Shown piece by piece: positions 8,831 through 17,422 of a DNA stretch of 64,000 bases. Source of the DNA: JANXUF01 sp043747685. GTDB lineage: Bacteria; Actinomycetota; Acidimicrobiia; Acidimicrobiales; Ilumatobacteraceae. Positions within the stretch are counted from its first letter, which is position 1. Each line of letters begins with the position of its first letter. The stretch covers positions 31,371 through 95,370 of the forward strand of contig JAYTOR010000023.1 in assembly GCA_043747685.1 (NCBI GenBank), written 5' to 3'. A program made the position numbers and the translations under genes. The notes below the pieces were generated by a model that did not search any database, had not been told where the DNA came from, and saw nothing but the letters and a program-made list of their open reading frames with translations.

Positions 8831-9998
8831 GGCCGAGTCCGAGACGCCCGACGCGTCACAGCGGCTGGGCTTCGAGACGTTGGCGATCCACGCCGGCCAA
8901 TTGCCTGACGAAGCGTCTGGCGCCGTCGTCACCCCGATCACACTGTCGACAACGTTCGCTCAATCCGGTGTCGGCAACCACAAGGGATTCGAGTACTCAC
9001 GCTCAGGCAACCCGACACGCAACGCCCTCGAAACCTGCGTCGCCGCGCTCGAGGGTGCCTCCAACGGGCTGGCCTTCGCCTCGGGACTTGCCGCCGAGGA
9101 CAACATCCTGCGCCTGTTGTCGCCCGGTCAGCGCATCGTGCTCGGCAACGATGCCTACGGCGGAACGTTCCGACTGATCTCCAAGATCTACGGCCCGATG
9201 GGCTACCCGTGGTCGCCGGTCGACCTCACCGACCCCGACAGCCTCGTCGCCGGCTGGCAGCCTGACACCAAACTCGTCTGGCTGGAGACGCCGACGAACC
9301 CGCTGCTGACGTGTTTCGACATCGAGGCGATCTGCGCTGTCGCCCACGAACGCGGAGCGATCGTCGTCGTCGACAACACGTTCGCGACGCCGTATCTGCA
9401 GCAGCCGATCAGCCTCGGTGCCGATATCGTCGTGCACTCGGCGACGAAATACCTCGGAGGGCATTCCGACGTCGTCGGCGGATTCGTGGCGGTCGACGAC
9501 GACGAGTTGGCGCAACGGCTGCGGTTCACGCAGAACGCTGCCGGGGCGATTGCGGCGCCCTTCGACTGCTACATGGTGTTACGCGGCGTCAAGACGCTCG
9601 CAGTCCGTATGGAGCGCCACTGCCAGAACGCCCGCTCGATCGTCGACGTGCTGCTTTCCCATCCAGCCGTCGATCGCGTGCTGTATCCGCAACTGCCGGA
9701 CCATCCTGGCCACGCCGCTGCAACAAAGCAGATGCGCGACTTCGGTGGCATGGTGAGCTTCACCGTCAAAGGTGGCGAACAGGCAGCGCTGCGCGTCGTC
9801 GCCGCTGCCGAACTGTTCACATTGGCCGAGTCCCTCGGCGCCGTCGAGTCGCTGATCGAACACCCAGGCCAGATGACACACGCCTCAGCAGCCGGCTCCC
9901 CGCTGGAAGTTCCCGCCTCGCTGATCCGCCTGTCCGTCGGCATTGAAGCCGCCGGCGACCTGTGCGCCGACATCGAACAGGCGCTCGACCACGCCTGA
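8823..9998 (+). CDS. metB: cystathionine gamma-lyase / gamma-synthase
   Basis: PLP fold-type I enzyme of trans-sulfuration, 391 residues from the ATG at 8823; GGAGG sits nine bases upstream, and a TTG at 8814 immediately after GGAGG is less likely. Landmarks are YSRSGNPTRNALE, the substrate/PLP site GNDAYGGTFRL, and the lysine in HSATKYLGGHSDVVGG. Sequence alone cannot separate gamma-lyase (cysteine formation) from gamma-synthase (cystathionine formation). The overlap with cbs argues for reverse transsulfuration (homocysteine to cysteine), so gamma-lyase is the better functional guess. Confidence 0.88.
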   Translation: MGEAESETPDASQRLGFETLAIHAGQLPDEASGAVVTPITLSTTFAQSGVGNHKGFEYSRSGNPTRNALETCVAALEGASNGLAFASGLAAEDNILRLLSPGQRIVLGNDAYGGTFRLISKIYGPMGYPWSPVDLTDPDSLVAGWQPDTKLVWLETPTNPLLTCFDIEAICAVAHERGAIVVVDNTFATPYLQQPISLGADIVVHSATKYLGGHSDVVGGFVAVDDDELAQRLRFTQNAAGAIAAPFDCYMVLRGVKTLAVRMERHCQNARSIVDVLLSHPAVDRVLYPQLPDHPGHAAATKQMRDFGGMVSFTVKGGEQAALRVVAAAELFTLAESLGAVESLIEHPGQMTHASAAGSPLEVPASLIRLSVGIEAAGDLCADIEQALDHA

Positions 9999-10580
9999 CA
10001 TCCCCCACACCGCTTACGTCGTCTCTGTCGATGCGAGCCCAGGAGCTCTGCGGTTTTGTGCCAGCACTCCTGCGTCCACCAGCATCGGGCCGGCGTGTCT
10101 CGCCGGCGTCCCGATCTGTCGACCGCTGATCCAGCACCATTTGCTTCGCTCGACGTCCATCCACTGTCCAATGTCGTCATCCAAGGGACAGCCACCGCGA
10201 TCGGGCTCAAGGACGCGACGGTCGCAGCCAGCCAGCACGCACCAACCGACACCCTTTCTGCCCGCAGACACGTCCGCTCGTGCCGGCCGGCTCGACGCCT
10301 TGGTTTGCAGCGGTGCAGTTCGACGCACAACCAAGCGAGACGTCGGAAGTACGATACATCGTACATACGTTTGTTAGTAGTTGCAACATCGACAGCGACG
10401 AATCGACCGTGCTGAAAGGCTCCGTCATGACCCAGCCGGGATCGAACCCCTTCCAGAGCGGGAACTATCGGCAGGCCTGGTGGCTTGTCCGCAGTGCAAC
10501 CCCGGCCGTTTCCTCTCGCTTGACTCAACGGCAGACGGACACAGCTCACCGGCCGGACACTGCGGGTTGGGACCTTGGAC
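9999..10580. other. 580-base stretch between convergent genes, little coding evidence
   Basis: Open frames here are low-complexity and match no family I know. The part near 10350-10580 holds a perfect palindrome and a possible short ORF, listed separately. The first 350 bases after the metB-like gene show no terminator, RNA gene or repeat that I can support. Base composition is like the rest of the window. Confidence 0.4.
10349..10364. promoter_or_regulatory. perfect palindrome GTACGAT-AC-ATCGTAC, possible operator
   Basis: Seven-base arms (10349-10355 and 10358-10364) separated by two bases form a 16-bp operator-like palindrome, with further AT-rich sequence downstream (ATACGTTTGTTAGTAG). 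It lies about 60 bases before the ATG of a short ORF. TetR/GntR-type dimers bind sites of this size; no regulator gene is adjacent, so the assignment is open. Confidence 0.4.
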
Positions 10581-10645
10581 CTAGACGGAACCTGTCAGGA
10601 CGGCGTTGGCGGCGCGGACGCCGCTGCGGAGTGCACCTTCCATGA
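10427..10645 (+). CDS. possible small ORF of unknown function
   Basis: A 72-codon frame starting MTQPGSNPFQSGNYRQAWW with GAAAGG nine bases upstream and the palindrome at 10349-10364 before it. The first 35 residues look protein-like. The rest is Arg-rich and runs antisense into the 3' end of the amine oxidase gene, so it may be a decayed gene remnant rather than an intact one. No family recognised. Confidence 0.25.
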   Translation: MTQPGSNPFQSGNYRQAWWLVRSATPAVSSRLTQRQTDTAHRPDTAGWDLGPRRNLSGRRWRRGRRCGVHLP

Positions 10646-11918
10646 AGCCGGCGAACGGGTCTGTGTGCTCACCTGCGAGGATCACTCTGCCGTAGCGGTG
10701 CTGGAACAGTGGCCAGATCGTGGTGATCTGCCCGGGGGCGAAGGCCGAGTAGCAGCCAAGGGCGAAGCGCTCGTTCGTCCAGTTCGTGACGACTGATTCG
10801 CCTTCCATTGCCGCACTGCCGGGGAAGATTCGGGCGATCTCACCGCCGACCCGCGAAACCACATCCGGCAACGCTCCGAGCGCTGCCCCGTCGTTGGACG
10901 ACAGCAGGGCGGTCAACACCCCGGCGTCTCCGGCCTGGCCGTATGTCGCCTCCCACAGCTCCCCGTACGCCCGCTCGCTGATCACGCTGCCGTCCCCACC
11001 GGCATCCAGCCACGTCCGCCTGGCGTACTGGCGACTGACCTTCGCTCCGATCCCCCAGCCGATCGACGTCAGCGCCGTCGGCAATGCGGGCGTGACGTCG
11101 ATCCTCGACAGCACGGACGGAGGAACCGCCACGATCACACTTGATCCAACGAACTGTTGGCCATACCCCGTAGTGACGACACCGGTCGATGTATCGACGG
11201 ACACGACGACCGTCGACAGTCGAACGCCGACAGCGCCGAACACATCGTGCTCACCGGATCCCCCGAGTTCGCCGGCGAGGCAGGTGGCCAGTTGGTCGAG
11301 GCCGCCGGCGATCCGGAACGCTTCTCTACCGTCGGCCGTCTGTTGATCGAGCGCGGCGATCCACGCCAGATGCAGCAGCGACAACTCGTCAGGCGGCACC
11401 ATGAACTCCGTGCGCAGTTCACGGCCGACCACGACCCGCGCATACATCGAGAGCTCGAGTTCGGTGACGAACTGAGCAGCGGTCATGCTGTCCAGTTCGA
11501 CGGCTCGACCGTTGCCGAGATCGCCCAGATCGATCGATGCCGCCAGCTCGCCCTTGGCGGCATGCCAACGTTCCAGATCGGCAAGCATCGACGGTTGTTC
11601 TGCGAAGGCAGTCACCCTGCCGGCGATGTCGAGACGTCGCCTCACCGGATCGAGGCTGCCACCGGCGTCTGCCAGCTGCAGTCCGAAGCGGTCGACGAGG
11701 CCCAAGACCTCTGCGTGGTGCGTGTCGACATATTCGGCACCCCGCTCGCACCACTGGCCGTTGGAGAACTGATGCGTCCATACCCGCCCGCCGACCCGCG
11801 AGTTGGCCTCGAGAACCACGACGGTGCCTCCGGCCGCTCGGACGACATCAGCAGCTCGCAGGCCGGCGAGACCCGCGCCGACAACCACCACATCGAACTG
11901 TTCCAATGCAGCTACCAC
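10581..11918 (-). CDS. flavin-containing monoamine oxidase family protein
   Basis: FAD-dependent amine oxidase of 445 residues. The dinucleotide-binding motif VVVVGAGLAGLRAADVVRAAGG is N-terminal (residues 10-31), followed by the GG-doublet VLEANSRVGGRV and WCERGAEYVDTHH. Near the C-terminus ILAGEHTDPFAGFMEGAL is the second FAD-binding region typical of the family. The substrate amine is unknown. The GTG start at 11918 directly abuts the TGA of rnhB, so the two are probably cotranscribed. Confidence 0.88.
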   Translation of the reverse strand: MVAALEQFDVVVVGAGLAGLRAADVVRAAGGTVVVLEANSRVGGRVWTHQFSNGQWCERGAEYVDTHHAEVLGLVDRFGLQLADAGGSLDPVRRRLDIAGRVTAFAEQPSMLADLERWHAAKGELAASIDLGDLGNGRAVELDSMTAAQFVTELELSMYARVVVGRELRTEFMVPPDELSLLHLAWIAALDQQTADGREAFRIAGGLDQLATCLAGELGGSGEHDVFGAVGVRLSTVVVSVDTSTGVVTTGYGQQFVGSSVIVAVPPSVLSRIDVTPALPTALTSIGWGIGAKVSRQYARRTWLDAGGDGSVISERAYGELWEATYGQAGDAGVLTALLSSNDGAALGALPDVVSRVGGEIARIFPGSAAMEGESVVTNWTNERFALGCYSAFAPGQITTIWPLFQHRYGRVILAGEHTDPFAGFMEGALRSGVRAANAVLTGSV

Positions 11919-12782
11919 TCAGAAGAGCGTCGGTTGTTCCGAAGCAAACGTCCGCATCCCTGGCCAAGGGACGTAGTTGTCCATGAACACCCACGAACGC
12001 CGGTGGATCGCACTCGGGCCGTATCCGAGCAGCGCCGTCTTGTGCAGCGGGCACGGATATCCCTTGTTGCTGTCGAAGTGCCAGTGCGGGTAGTGCTCTG
12101 CGTGCTGGCGCATCAGGCGATCGCGGCTGACCTTCGCAAGAATCGATGCAGCGGCGACGCCGAGGCAGAAGGCGTCGGCTTTGATCTTGCGTTCGACATG
12201 ACCGACGTGCGGGCTGACGAAATCCCATGTGCCGTCGACGATCGCCGCATCCGGCGGGTTGTCCAACCGCAGCCCGGCTATCGCTCGTGCCGTCGCCAGT
12301 TTCTGCGCCGCCGACATGCCGAGGGTGTCGCATTCCTCCTGGCTCGCGGCCCCGACGGCCCATGCCTTGCACCATCCGGCGACCCGATCGAAGATCTTCT
12401 CGCGCTCGATCTCCGACAGCATCTTCGAGTCGCGGATACCCAGCACCCGCCCGTCGCGCGGCAACACGGCAGCCCCCACCACCAGCGGTCCAGCCCACGC
12501 ACCGCGGCCGACCTCGTCGATGCCGACGACCGTCTCGAAACCGCGAGCCCACAGATCCTGTTCGAAGTGTCGGGTCGGAGCGACTTTCTTGGACGGTGCC
12601 CTGACCTTGGCCTTCTGGCGGGCCAGAATGCGGGCAGCTTTCGCCGCCGCTTTGGCCTTGGCGACGGCCCTGTCAGCGGCAGCCTGCCGTGCTGCGGCAG
12701 CTTTGGTCGATGCGACCGGGGCACGCCCCGGGTTCGGCGTCGGCTTTGTCGGAGCAACCACGACGGTCACGTTAACGGCCAT
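11919..12782 (-). CDS. rnhB: ribonuclease HII with Ala/Lys-rich N-terminal extension
   Basis: Removes ribonucleotides from DNA-RNA junctions. The DEDD active site is visible: GIDEVGRGAWAGPL gives Asp and Glu, ADAFCLGVAAASILAKVSRD the later Asp. DSKMLSE is a conserved family segment, and the SNKGYPCPLHKTALLGYGPS region is typical of RNase HII. From the ATG at 12782 the protein is 287 residues; family members are usually 200-250. The excess is an N-terminal stretch of about 80 residues rich in Ala, Lys and Arg (AAARQAAADRAVAKAKAAAK), probably helical and basic, which could add nucleic acid binding. The frame is open 18 codons further upstream. Confidence 0.93.
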   Translation of the reverse strand: MAVNVTVVVAPTKPTPNPGRAPVASTKAAAARQAAADRAVAKAKAAAKAARILARQKAKVRAPSKKVAPTRHFEQDLWARGFETVVGIDEVGRGAWAGPLVVGAAVLPRDGRVLGIRDSKMLSEIEREKIFDRVAGWCKAWAVGAASQEECDTLGMSAAQKLATARAIAGLRLDNPPDAAIVDGTWDFVSPHVGHVERKIKADAFCLGVAAASILAKVSRDRLMRQHAEHYPHWHFDSNKGYPCPLHKTALLGYGPSAIHRRSWVFMDNYVPWPGMRTFASEQPTLF

Positions 12783-12819
12783 CGAAACCGTCGACGCGCC
12801 ACCCGGATAACCTCGGCAG

Positions 12820-13698
12820 ATGATCGAGGTCGGCAACTATCGCTATACGAACCAGGACGCCCGTAACACGTTGATCCACGCCGGCGATCTGTTCGATCTG
12901 CTCGAACGAGGCAACGATGCAACGACCATCGCCGCCCAACGGGCCGGTTTCACGGCGGCACTCGCTGCACGACTCGACGTCGCTCCTGAGCTCGACCTCG
13001 ACGAGATCGGGCAGCGTGCAGCGAAGTCGTTCGGGCTGCCGGGATGGGGACCTGACACAGTTCAAACGGTCCTCGTCGAGTTCCATTCGTGCTGGGAAGC
13101 GGCTGCAGCTGCGTTGCGAGCGGGCGGCGAACTGCCGATGACGGCGACGGGAATGGTTGCCCAACTGAACACGTCGACCGGCGGATTGCCAAAGCTGCCC
13201 CGCCAGATGATCGACGTGACCTATGTCGGCGTGCGCGGGGATTCGCAGGACAACCGTCAACATCACGGACGGCCATGGCAGGCGCTGTGCCTGTGGAACA
13301 GCGAAGGCATCGACGAACTTCGCACAGACGGCCATCCGATCTTCGCCGGCGCCGCCGGCGAGAACATCACCATCTCGGGGATCGACTGGGCCGACGTCCG
13401 TCCGGGGACCCGGCTGTCGATCGGCGACAACGTGATCGCCGAGATCTGGTCATACACGCTGCCGTGCAAGCGGCAGGCCGGCTGGTTGGCCGACGGCGAC
13501 TTCATGAGGCTGCATCACGATCGCGGCAACTTCAGCCGCGTCTACGCCAGGGTTCTGCAGACCGGTCGCATCAATGTCGGCGACACGGTCACCCTCGAAC
13601 CCTCAGCGTCGACGAAGACCCGGCGTTCGCAGCCAACGGCGCCGCCCGTCGTCAGTTCGCCAGTGCCAGCAGATCTCGCGGCGCCCGGGCTGTACTGA
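12820..13698 (+). CDS. MOSC-domain protein with unrecognised N-terminal domain
   Basis: 292 residues. Residues about 110-255 form a MOSC domain (VAQLNTSTGGLPKLP, HGRPWQALCLWN, GENITISGIDW, and the cysteine in TLPCKRQAGWLADGD), found in sulfur-carrier and molybdenum-cofactor sulfurase-related proteins. The first roughly 105 residues (MIEVGNYRYTNQDARN onward) I do not recognise; they are acidic and helical-looking, with a WGPDTVQ segment. The start at 12820 is 37 bases from the divergent rnhB start. The 3' end overlaps the convergent C69 gene by 47 bases. A link to the molybdenum hydroxylase at 53-57 kb is speculative. Confidence 0.75.
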   Translation: MIEVGNYRYTNQDARNTLIHAGDLFDLLERGNDATTIAAQRAGFTAALAARLDVAPELDLDEIGQRAAKSFGLPGWGPDTVQTVLVEFHSCWEAAAAALRAGGELPMTATGMVAQLNTSTGGLPKLPRQMIDVTYVGVRGDSQDNRQHHGRPWQALCLWNSEGIDELRTDGHPIFAGAAGENITISGIDWADVRPGTRLSIGDNVIAEIWSYTLPCKRQAGWLADGDFMRLHHDRGNFSRVYARVLQTGRINVGDTVTLEPSASTKTRRSQPTAPPVVSSPVPADLAAPGLY

Positions 13699-14563
13699 CG
13701 TCGATGCGCAGATAGTCGTGCTCGCACGGCGATCCCAACAACATCCAGGCGACGGGAGCACTTCCGAGTGACGGCAGTTCGGCGATCATCGAGGCGGTCG
13801 TCGACTCGACATCGGGCACATGCATGCAGACGCTCCAGCCGGCCTCAGCGCAGGAGTCATGGGACCGCAGATGGTCCTGCAGGCCTTCGAAGGTAACCGG
13901 CCCACGATCCAGGACTGCATCCGACGACGCAAGGCGCGGGTCGACGAGGCGCTCGACCGGCTGACGGGGATGGCGGTGGGCGGCGTCGAACGACGGAATC
14001 GTCGTGCGGTTCGAAATTGCCCTCGACCGAACGACACGTTCTGCAGCCCACAGCCTTCCGCTGGTCTCCACGACCCATGCGTCCGTCGGGTCGGCGATCA
14101 AAAAGCTGGAGAAGTACGGGCGGCCACCGGTGACGATGGCTGGGTCGTGACCGGTCCCGCCCTGGCCGTAACGATCGAGCAGACCGGTCATCACCTCGAC
14201 TGCCTCCGCGGCCGACGATGCACGCTCGAGACCGAGCCGGACGAGATCCATACCGATCAGGCCGACCGGAACCGTGCGGGGGTCGAGTGTCGTGAATATC
14301 GACTCGTTCCCGATCGCCACACCCGCCTCGTTGACGCCGTGCTCAGCGCCCCAACACCACGTCGGCCTCGACAGGACGACGCCGTGGGTTTCACCGGCGA
14401 ACGGTGCAACGTCGATGTGCGTCACGCGCAACGATCCGGCGTCTCGTCGTGGAGGAAACCAGCCGATCTCCTGGATTTCTGCGGGCGGGCGGTCGGAGTT
14501 CTTGGCGAAGAGCGTCACGCCCATCGATGTTGCCGGCGCGAGCGCAACGAGGCAGTCACACAT
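13652..14563 (-). CDS. C69/secernin-like N-terminal-nucleophile hydrolase
   Basis: 303-residue Ntn-hydrolase related to dipeptidase A and secernins. The N-terminus MCDCLVALAPATSMG followed by LFAKNSDRPPAEIQE is diagnostic; the nucleophile would be Cys2 after Met removal (Cys4 is the alternative). GAEHGVNEAGVAIGNE and the tryptophan-rich AWVVETSGRLWAAE block are further family segments. Likely a cytoplasmic amidase or dipeptidase; substrate unknown. Its 3' end overlaps the MOSC gene antisense and its 5' end is 22 bases from the divergent mannosidase. Confidence 0.8.
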   Translation of the reverse strand: MCDCLVALAPATSMGVTLFAKNSDRPPAEIQEIGWFPPRRDAGSLRVTHIDVAPFAGETHGVVLSRPTWCWGAEHGVNEAGVAIGNESIFTTLDPRTVPVGLIGMDLVRLGLERASSAAEAVEVMTGLLDRYGQGGTGHDPAIVTGGRPYFSSFLIADPTDAWVVETSGRLWAAERVVRSRAISNRTTIPSFDAAHRHPRQPVERLVDPRLASSDAVLDRGPVTFEGLQDHLRSHDSCAEAGWSVCMHVPDVESTTASMIAELPSLGSAPVAWMLLGSPCEHDYLRIDVSTARAPRDLLALAN

Positions 14564-14585
14564 CGTTGGAGCCTACGCTGCTGGC

Positions 14586-17273
14586 ATGCCTGCTCTCGTG
14601 CCGCCGCCAACGTCTCGCCGCGTCAACATCGTGCCGCACACCCACTGGGACCGAGAGTGGTACCTGCCGTTCCAGTCGTTCAGGGCCAGGCTCGTCGAAC
14701 TGCTCGATTCGCTCCTGGACCGCCTGCTCGCCGACACCGGCTACGCCCACTTCCTGCTCGACGGACAGATGGCGGTCGTCGACGACTACCTGGCGATCCG
14801 CCCTGAACGCAAGGAAACGCTGCGCCAACTCGCTGCGGACGGTCGCCTGGCGATGGGTCCGTGGTACACGCTGCCCGACGAGTTCCTCGTCAGCGGCGAG
14901 ACGCACATCCGCAACCTGCAGCGCGGAAGGCGAATTGCCGCCGATTTCGGCGGGGCGATGGAGGTCGGCTACCTGCCGGACATGTTCGGCCACATCGCCC
15001 AGATGCCGCAACTCTTCCGCCTGTTCGGATACGAGCATGCCGTCGTATGGCGAGGCGTGCCGTCGGCCGTCGAGGCAACGGGCTTCTGGTGGGAGTCGCC
15101 GGACGGATCGACCGTTCGCGCCGAATATCTGCCGACCGGCTACGGGAACGGTGCGAACATGCCGCGGGATCCTGCGGCACTGCTCAGCCAGATCTCCGAA
15201 TGGGTCAAGGATCAGCGAACGATCATCGAAAATCGAGCTGTGCTGTGGATGAACGGCTCCGACCATCTGACCCCGCAGCCATTCCTGCCGCAGGTCGTCG
15301 CCGAGGCCAATGCGCTGAGCGAGGGCACCTACGAACTCGTCGTCACCTCCCTTGCAGCGCACCTGGCGGCTGCCGATTCGACGGACCTCACGACATGGTC
15401 TGGCGAGCTGCGGAGCGGAGCGCGGGCAAACCTGTTGATGGGGGTCGGGTCCAATCGGGTCGACGTCCACCAGGCTGCCGCCAGGGCCGAGCGTGCGCTC
15501 GAACAGCGTGCGGAACCGCTCGCCGCACTCTTGCAGCCGCCAGACCAGTGGCCGGAGGGTCTGCTCGACGTCGCCTGGCTGGAAATGCTGCGAAATGCTG
15601 CCCATGACTCGATCTGCGCATGCAGCCATGACGAGGTCGTCGACGCCGTCAAGGTCCGCTATGCGGAGGCTCGCCAGATCGGCGAGGCCATCGAGGAGCG
15701 CTCGCTGCGGTATCTGGCGGACGACCTCGCTGTTAGCGGCCCGGTCGTCGTCAACGCGGCGCAACGAAGCCGCAGCGGTCTCGTCGAAGTCAGGTTCCCC
15801 GGCACCGAGCCGTGGGCAGGGGTGCAGGTCACGAGTATCGACGACGGGTGCCATCCGCAGTTCGACCTGCCGATGGAGCAGGGCATCGCTGTGATTGCCG
15901 AGGAGGTCATGTGGAATGCCGATTGCACCGGCATCCGGCTGTCGGAGCAGGACGACGGTCTGCATGTGGCGATGGTCTGCGACGAATCTGCAGTCGATGT
16001 GCCGCGTAACCGCGGGCTCGTCAAGCAGGCTGTCGAACACAGCCTCTCGGAGCGGATGATCGCGACCGTGCTCGTACCCCCCACGCATCGCGCCCTGGTC
16101 AGGGTCGAGGACGTCGTCGGCTATGGCTGGCGGCCGGTTGCTGCGACCACGGAACGGGTCGCGACCGCAGCTGTGCCAGTGACTGTCACCGTCACGGATA
16201 GCCGGTCGACGATCGCCAACGGACTGCTCACGGTCGTCGTCGATGCAGTCACCGGTACGTTCTCGATCAACGGGGTGGCCGGCTTCGGACGGCTCGTCGA
16301 CGACGGCGACGCCGGAGACACCTACAACTGGTCACCACCACGCAAACAGTTGGTTGTCGACACGCCCAGCACCGTGATGCTGACGGCTGTCGAGAGTGGA
16401 CCGCTGCGGGCCGGCGTGAGCATTCGAAGGAGCTATGTCTGGCCTGAGCGGATCGACGACACGCTGTCGGAGCGCATCGGGCGCCGCGAGGTATCGGTCA
16501 CGACATCGATCGAGGTTCGTGCCGGCGAATCCATCGTCAGGGTGAGCGTCGAATTCGACAACGAAGTCGCGGACCATCGCCTGCGCATGCACCTGCCGCT
16601 TTCCTCGCCCGCATCGGTCAGTCATGCCGAATGTGCCTTCACCGTCGTCGAGCGAGGGCTCGACGCCGAGGGCGGTCCGTCGGAGGAACCGATGTCGACG
16701 TTCCCCTCGCGTCGTTTCGTGCAGGCGGGCGGCCTCACGGTTGTCCACGAGGGCCTGCTCGAATACGAGCTCGTCGACATCGCAGCGTTCGGCGCCACCA
16801 CGATGGCGCTGACACTGATCAGGGCGACGCGGTTCCTCTCGCGCGGTTCGATGACGATGCGGCCGATGCCCGCCGGACCGCAACACGAGCTGCGCGGATC
16901 GCAGATGCCCGGTCGACACCGCGTCGAATTCGCACTCTGCCTCGACGACTCATCCCACGGAACAGTCGATCCATATGCGATGGTCGACGACGTGTTCCTG
17001 CCGATGTCGGTCGTCTACGGCGCAGGCGGCGGGACGACGCCAGGAACACATCGGGCACTCGATGTACGTGGCGCCGTCGTCGTGTCGTCGCTGCGTAGGA
17101 ACAACGGGCACCTCGAGCTCCGCGTTTTCAACCCGAGCCACCAGCTAGCCGAAGTGAGCGTCGCAGGTCGCAGTGGCAACGTCGTCGATCTCGGCGGCAA
17201 CGTCCTCGACCGTTTCGACGCAGCGATGACCGTCGGCGCGCACCAGATCGTCACCCTCGCACTCACGGACTGA
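14586..17273 (+). CDS. GH38 alpha-mannosidase
   Basis: 895 residues from the ATG at 14586 (MPALVPPPTSRR); the frame opens about 100 codons earlier but that part is antisense to the C69 gene. The zinc-binding start NIVPHTHWDREWY and the nucleophile segment GYLPDMFGH are characteristic of family 38, and RNAAHDSICACSHDEVVDAV carries the conserved His-Asp motif before the beta-rich C-terminal domains. No signal peptide, so cytoplasmic; related bacterial enzymes trim mannosylglycans or mannosylglycerate-type compounds. A hypothetical protein of the same composition lies convergently downstream. Confidence 0.93.
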   Translation: MPALVPPPTSRRVNIVPHTHWDREWYLPFQSFRARLVELLDSLLDRLLADTGYAHFLLDGQMAVVDDYLAIRPERKETLRQLAADGRLAMGPWYTLPDEFLVSGETHIRNLQRGRRIAADFGGAMEVGYLPDMFGHIAQMPQLFRLFGYEHAVVWRGVPSAVEATGFWWESPDGSTVRAEYLPTGYGNGANMPRDPAALLSQISEWVKDQRTIIENRAVLWMNGSDHLTPQPFLPQVVAEANALSEGTYELVVTSLAAHLAAADSTDLTTWSGELRSGARANLLMGVGSNRVDVHQAAARAERALEQRAEPLAALLQPPDQWPEGLLDVAWLEMLRNAAHDSICACSHDEVVDAVKVRYAEARQIGEAIEERSLRYLADDLAVSGPVVVNAAQRSRSGLVEVRFPGTEPWAGVQVTSIDDGCHPQFDLPMEQGIAVIAEEVMWNADCTGIRLSEQDDGLHVAMVCDESAVDVPRNRGLVKQAVEHSLSERMIATVLVPPTHRALVRVEDVVGYGWRPVAATTERVATAAVPVTVTVTDSRSTIANGLLTVVVDAVTGTFSINGVAGFGRLVDDGDAGDTYNWSPPRKQLVVDTPSTVMLTAVESGPLRAGVSIRRSYVWPERIDDTLSERIGRREVSVTTSIEVRAGESIVRVSVEFDNEVADHRLRMHLPLSSPASVSHAECAFTVVERGLDAEGGPSEEPMSTFPSRRFVQAGGLTVVHEGLLEYELVDIAAFGATTMALTLIRATRFLSRGSMTMRPMPAGPQHELRGSQMPGRHRVEFALCLDDSSHGTVDPYAMVDDVFLPMSVVYGAGGGTTPGTHRALDVRGAVVVSSLRRNNGHLELRVFNPSHQLAEVSVAGRSGNVVDLGGNVLDRFDAAMTVGAHQIVTLALTD

Positions 17274-17422
17274 CCGCCCGCCCGCCTCATGACGAACAAG
17301 CCATGGAGCAGTTTTCGGAGGTGCTTTCAACCGGTGGTTGCAATGAAGAGGTCGGTGAGGGTTCCCCCGGGTGGTGGGTGGGCCGGACGGGTCGGTAGGG
17401 GATCGGATCAGCACGGACGGGG

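Noticed and set aside
10420..10520. GTTCGATCCC on the minus strand with GCCGGG/CCCGGC ends, reminiscent of a tRNA T-arm
   Set aside because: The five T-stem pairs do not form and no anticodon arm can be drawn; only the loop sequence resembles a tRNA.
9569..10549. 326-codon minus-strand frame across the metB-like 3' end and the following gap
   Set aside because: Half is antisense to the metB-like gene, the rest is low-complexity with no family resemblance.
11157..12866. 569-codon open frame antisense to the amine oxidase and rnhB
   Set aside because: Spans two convincing genes on the other strand and shows no domain; typical shadow in high-GC DNA.
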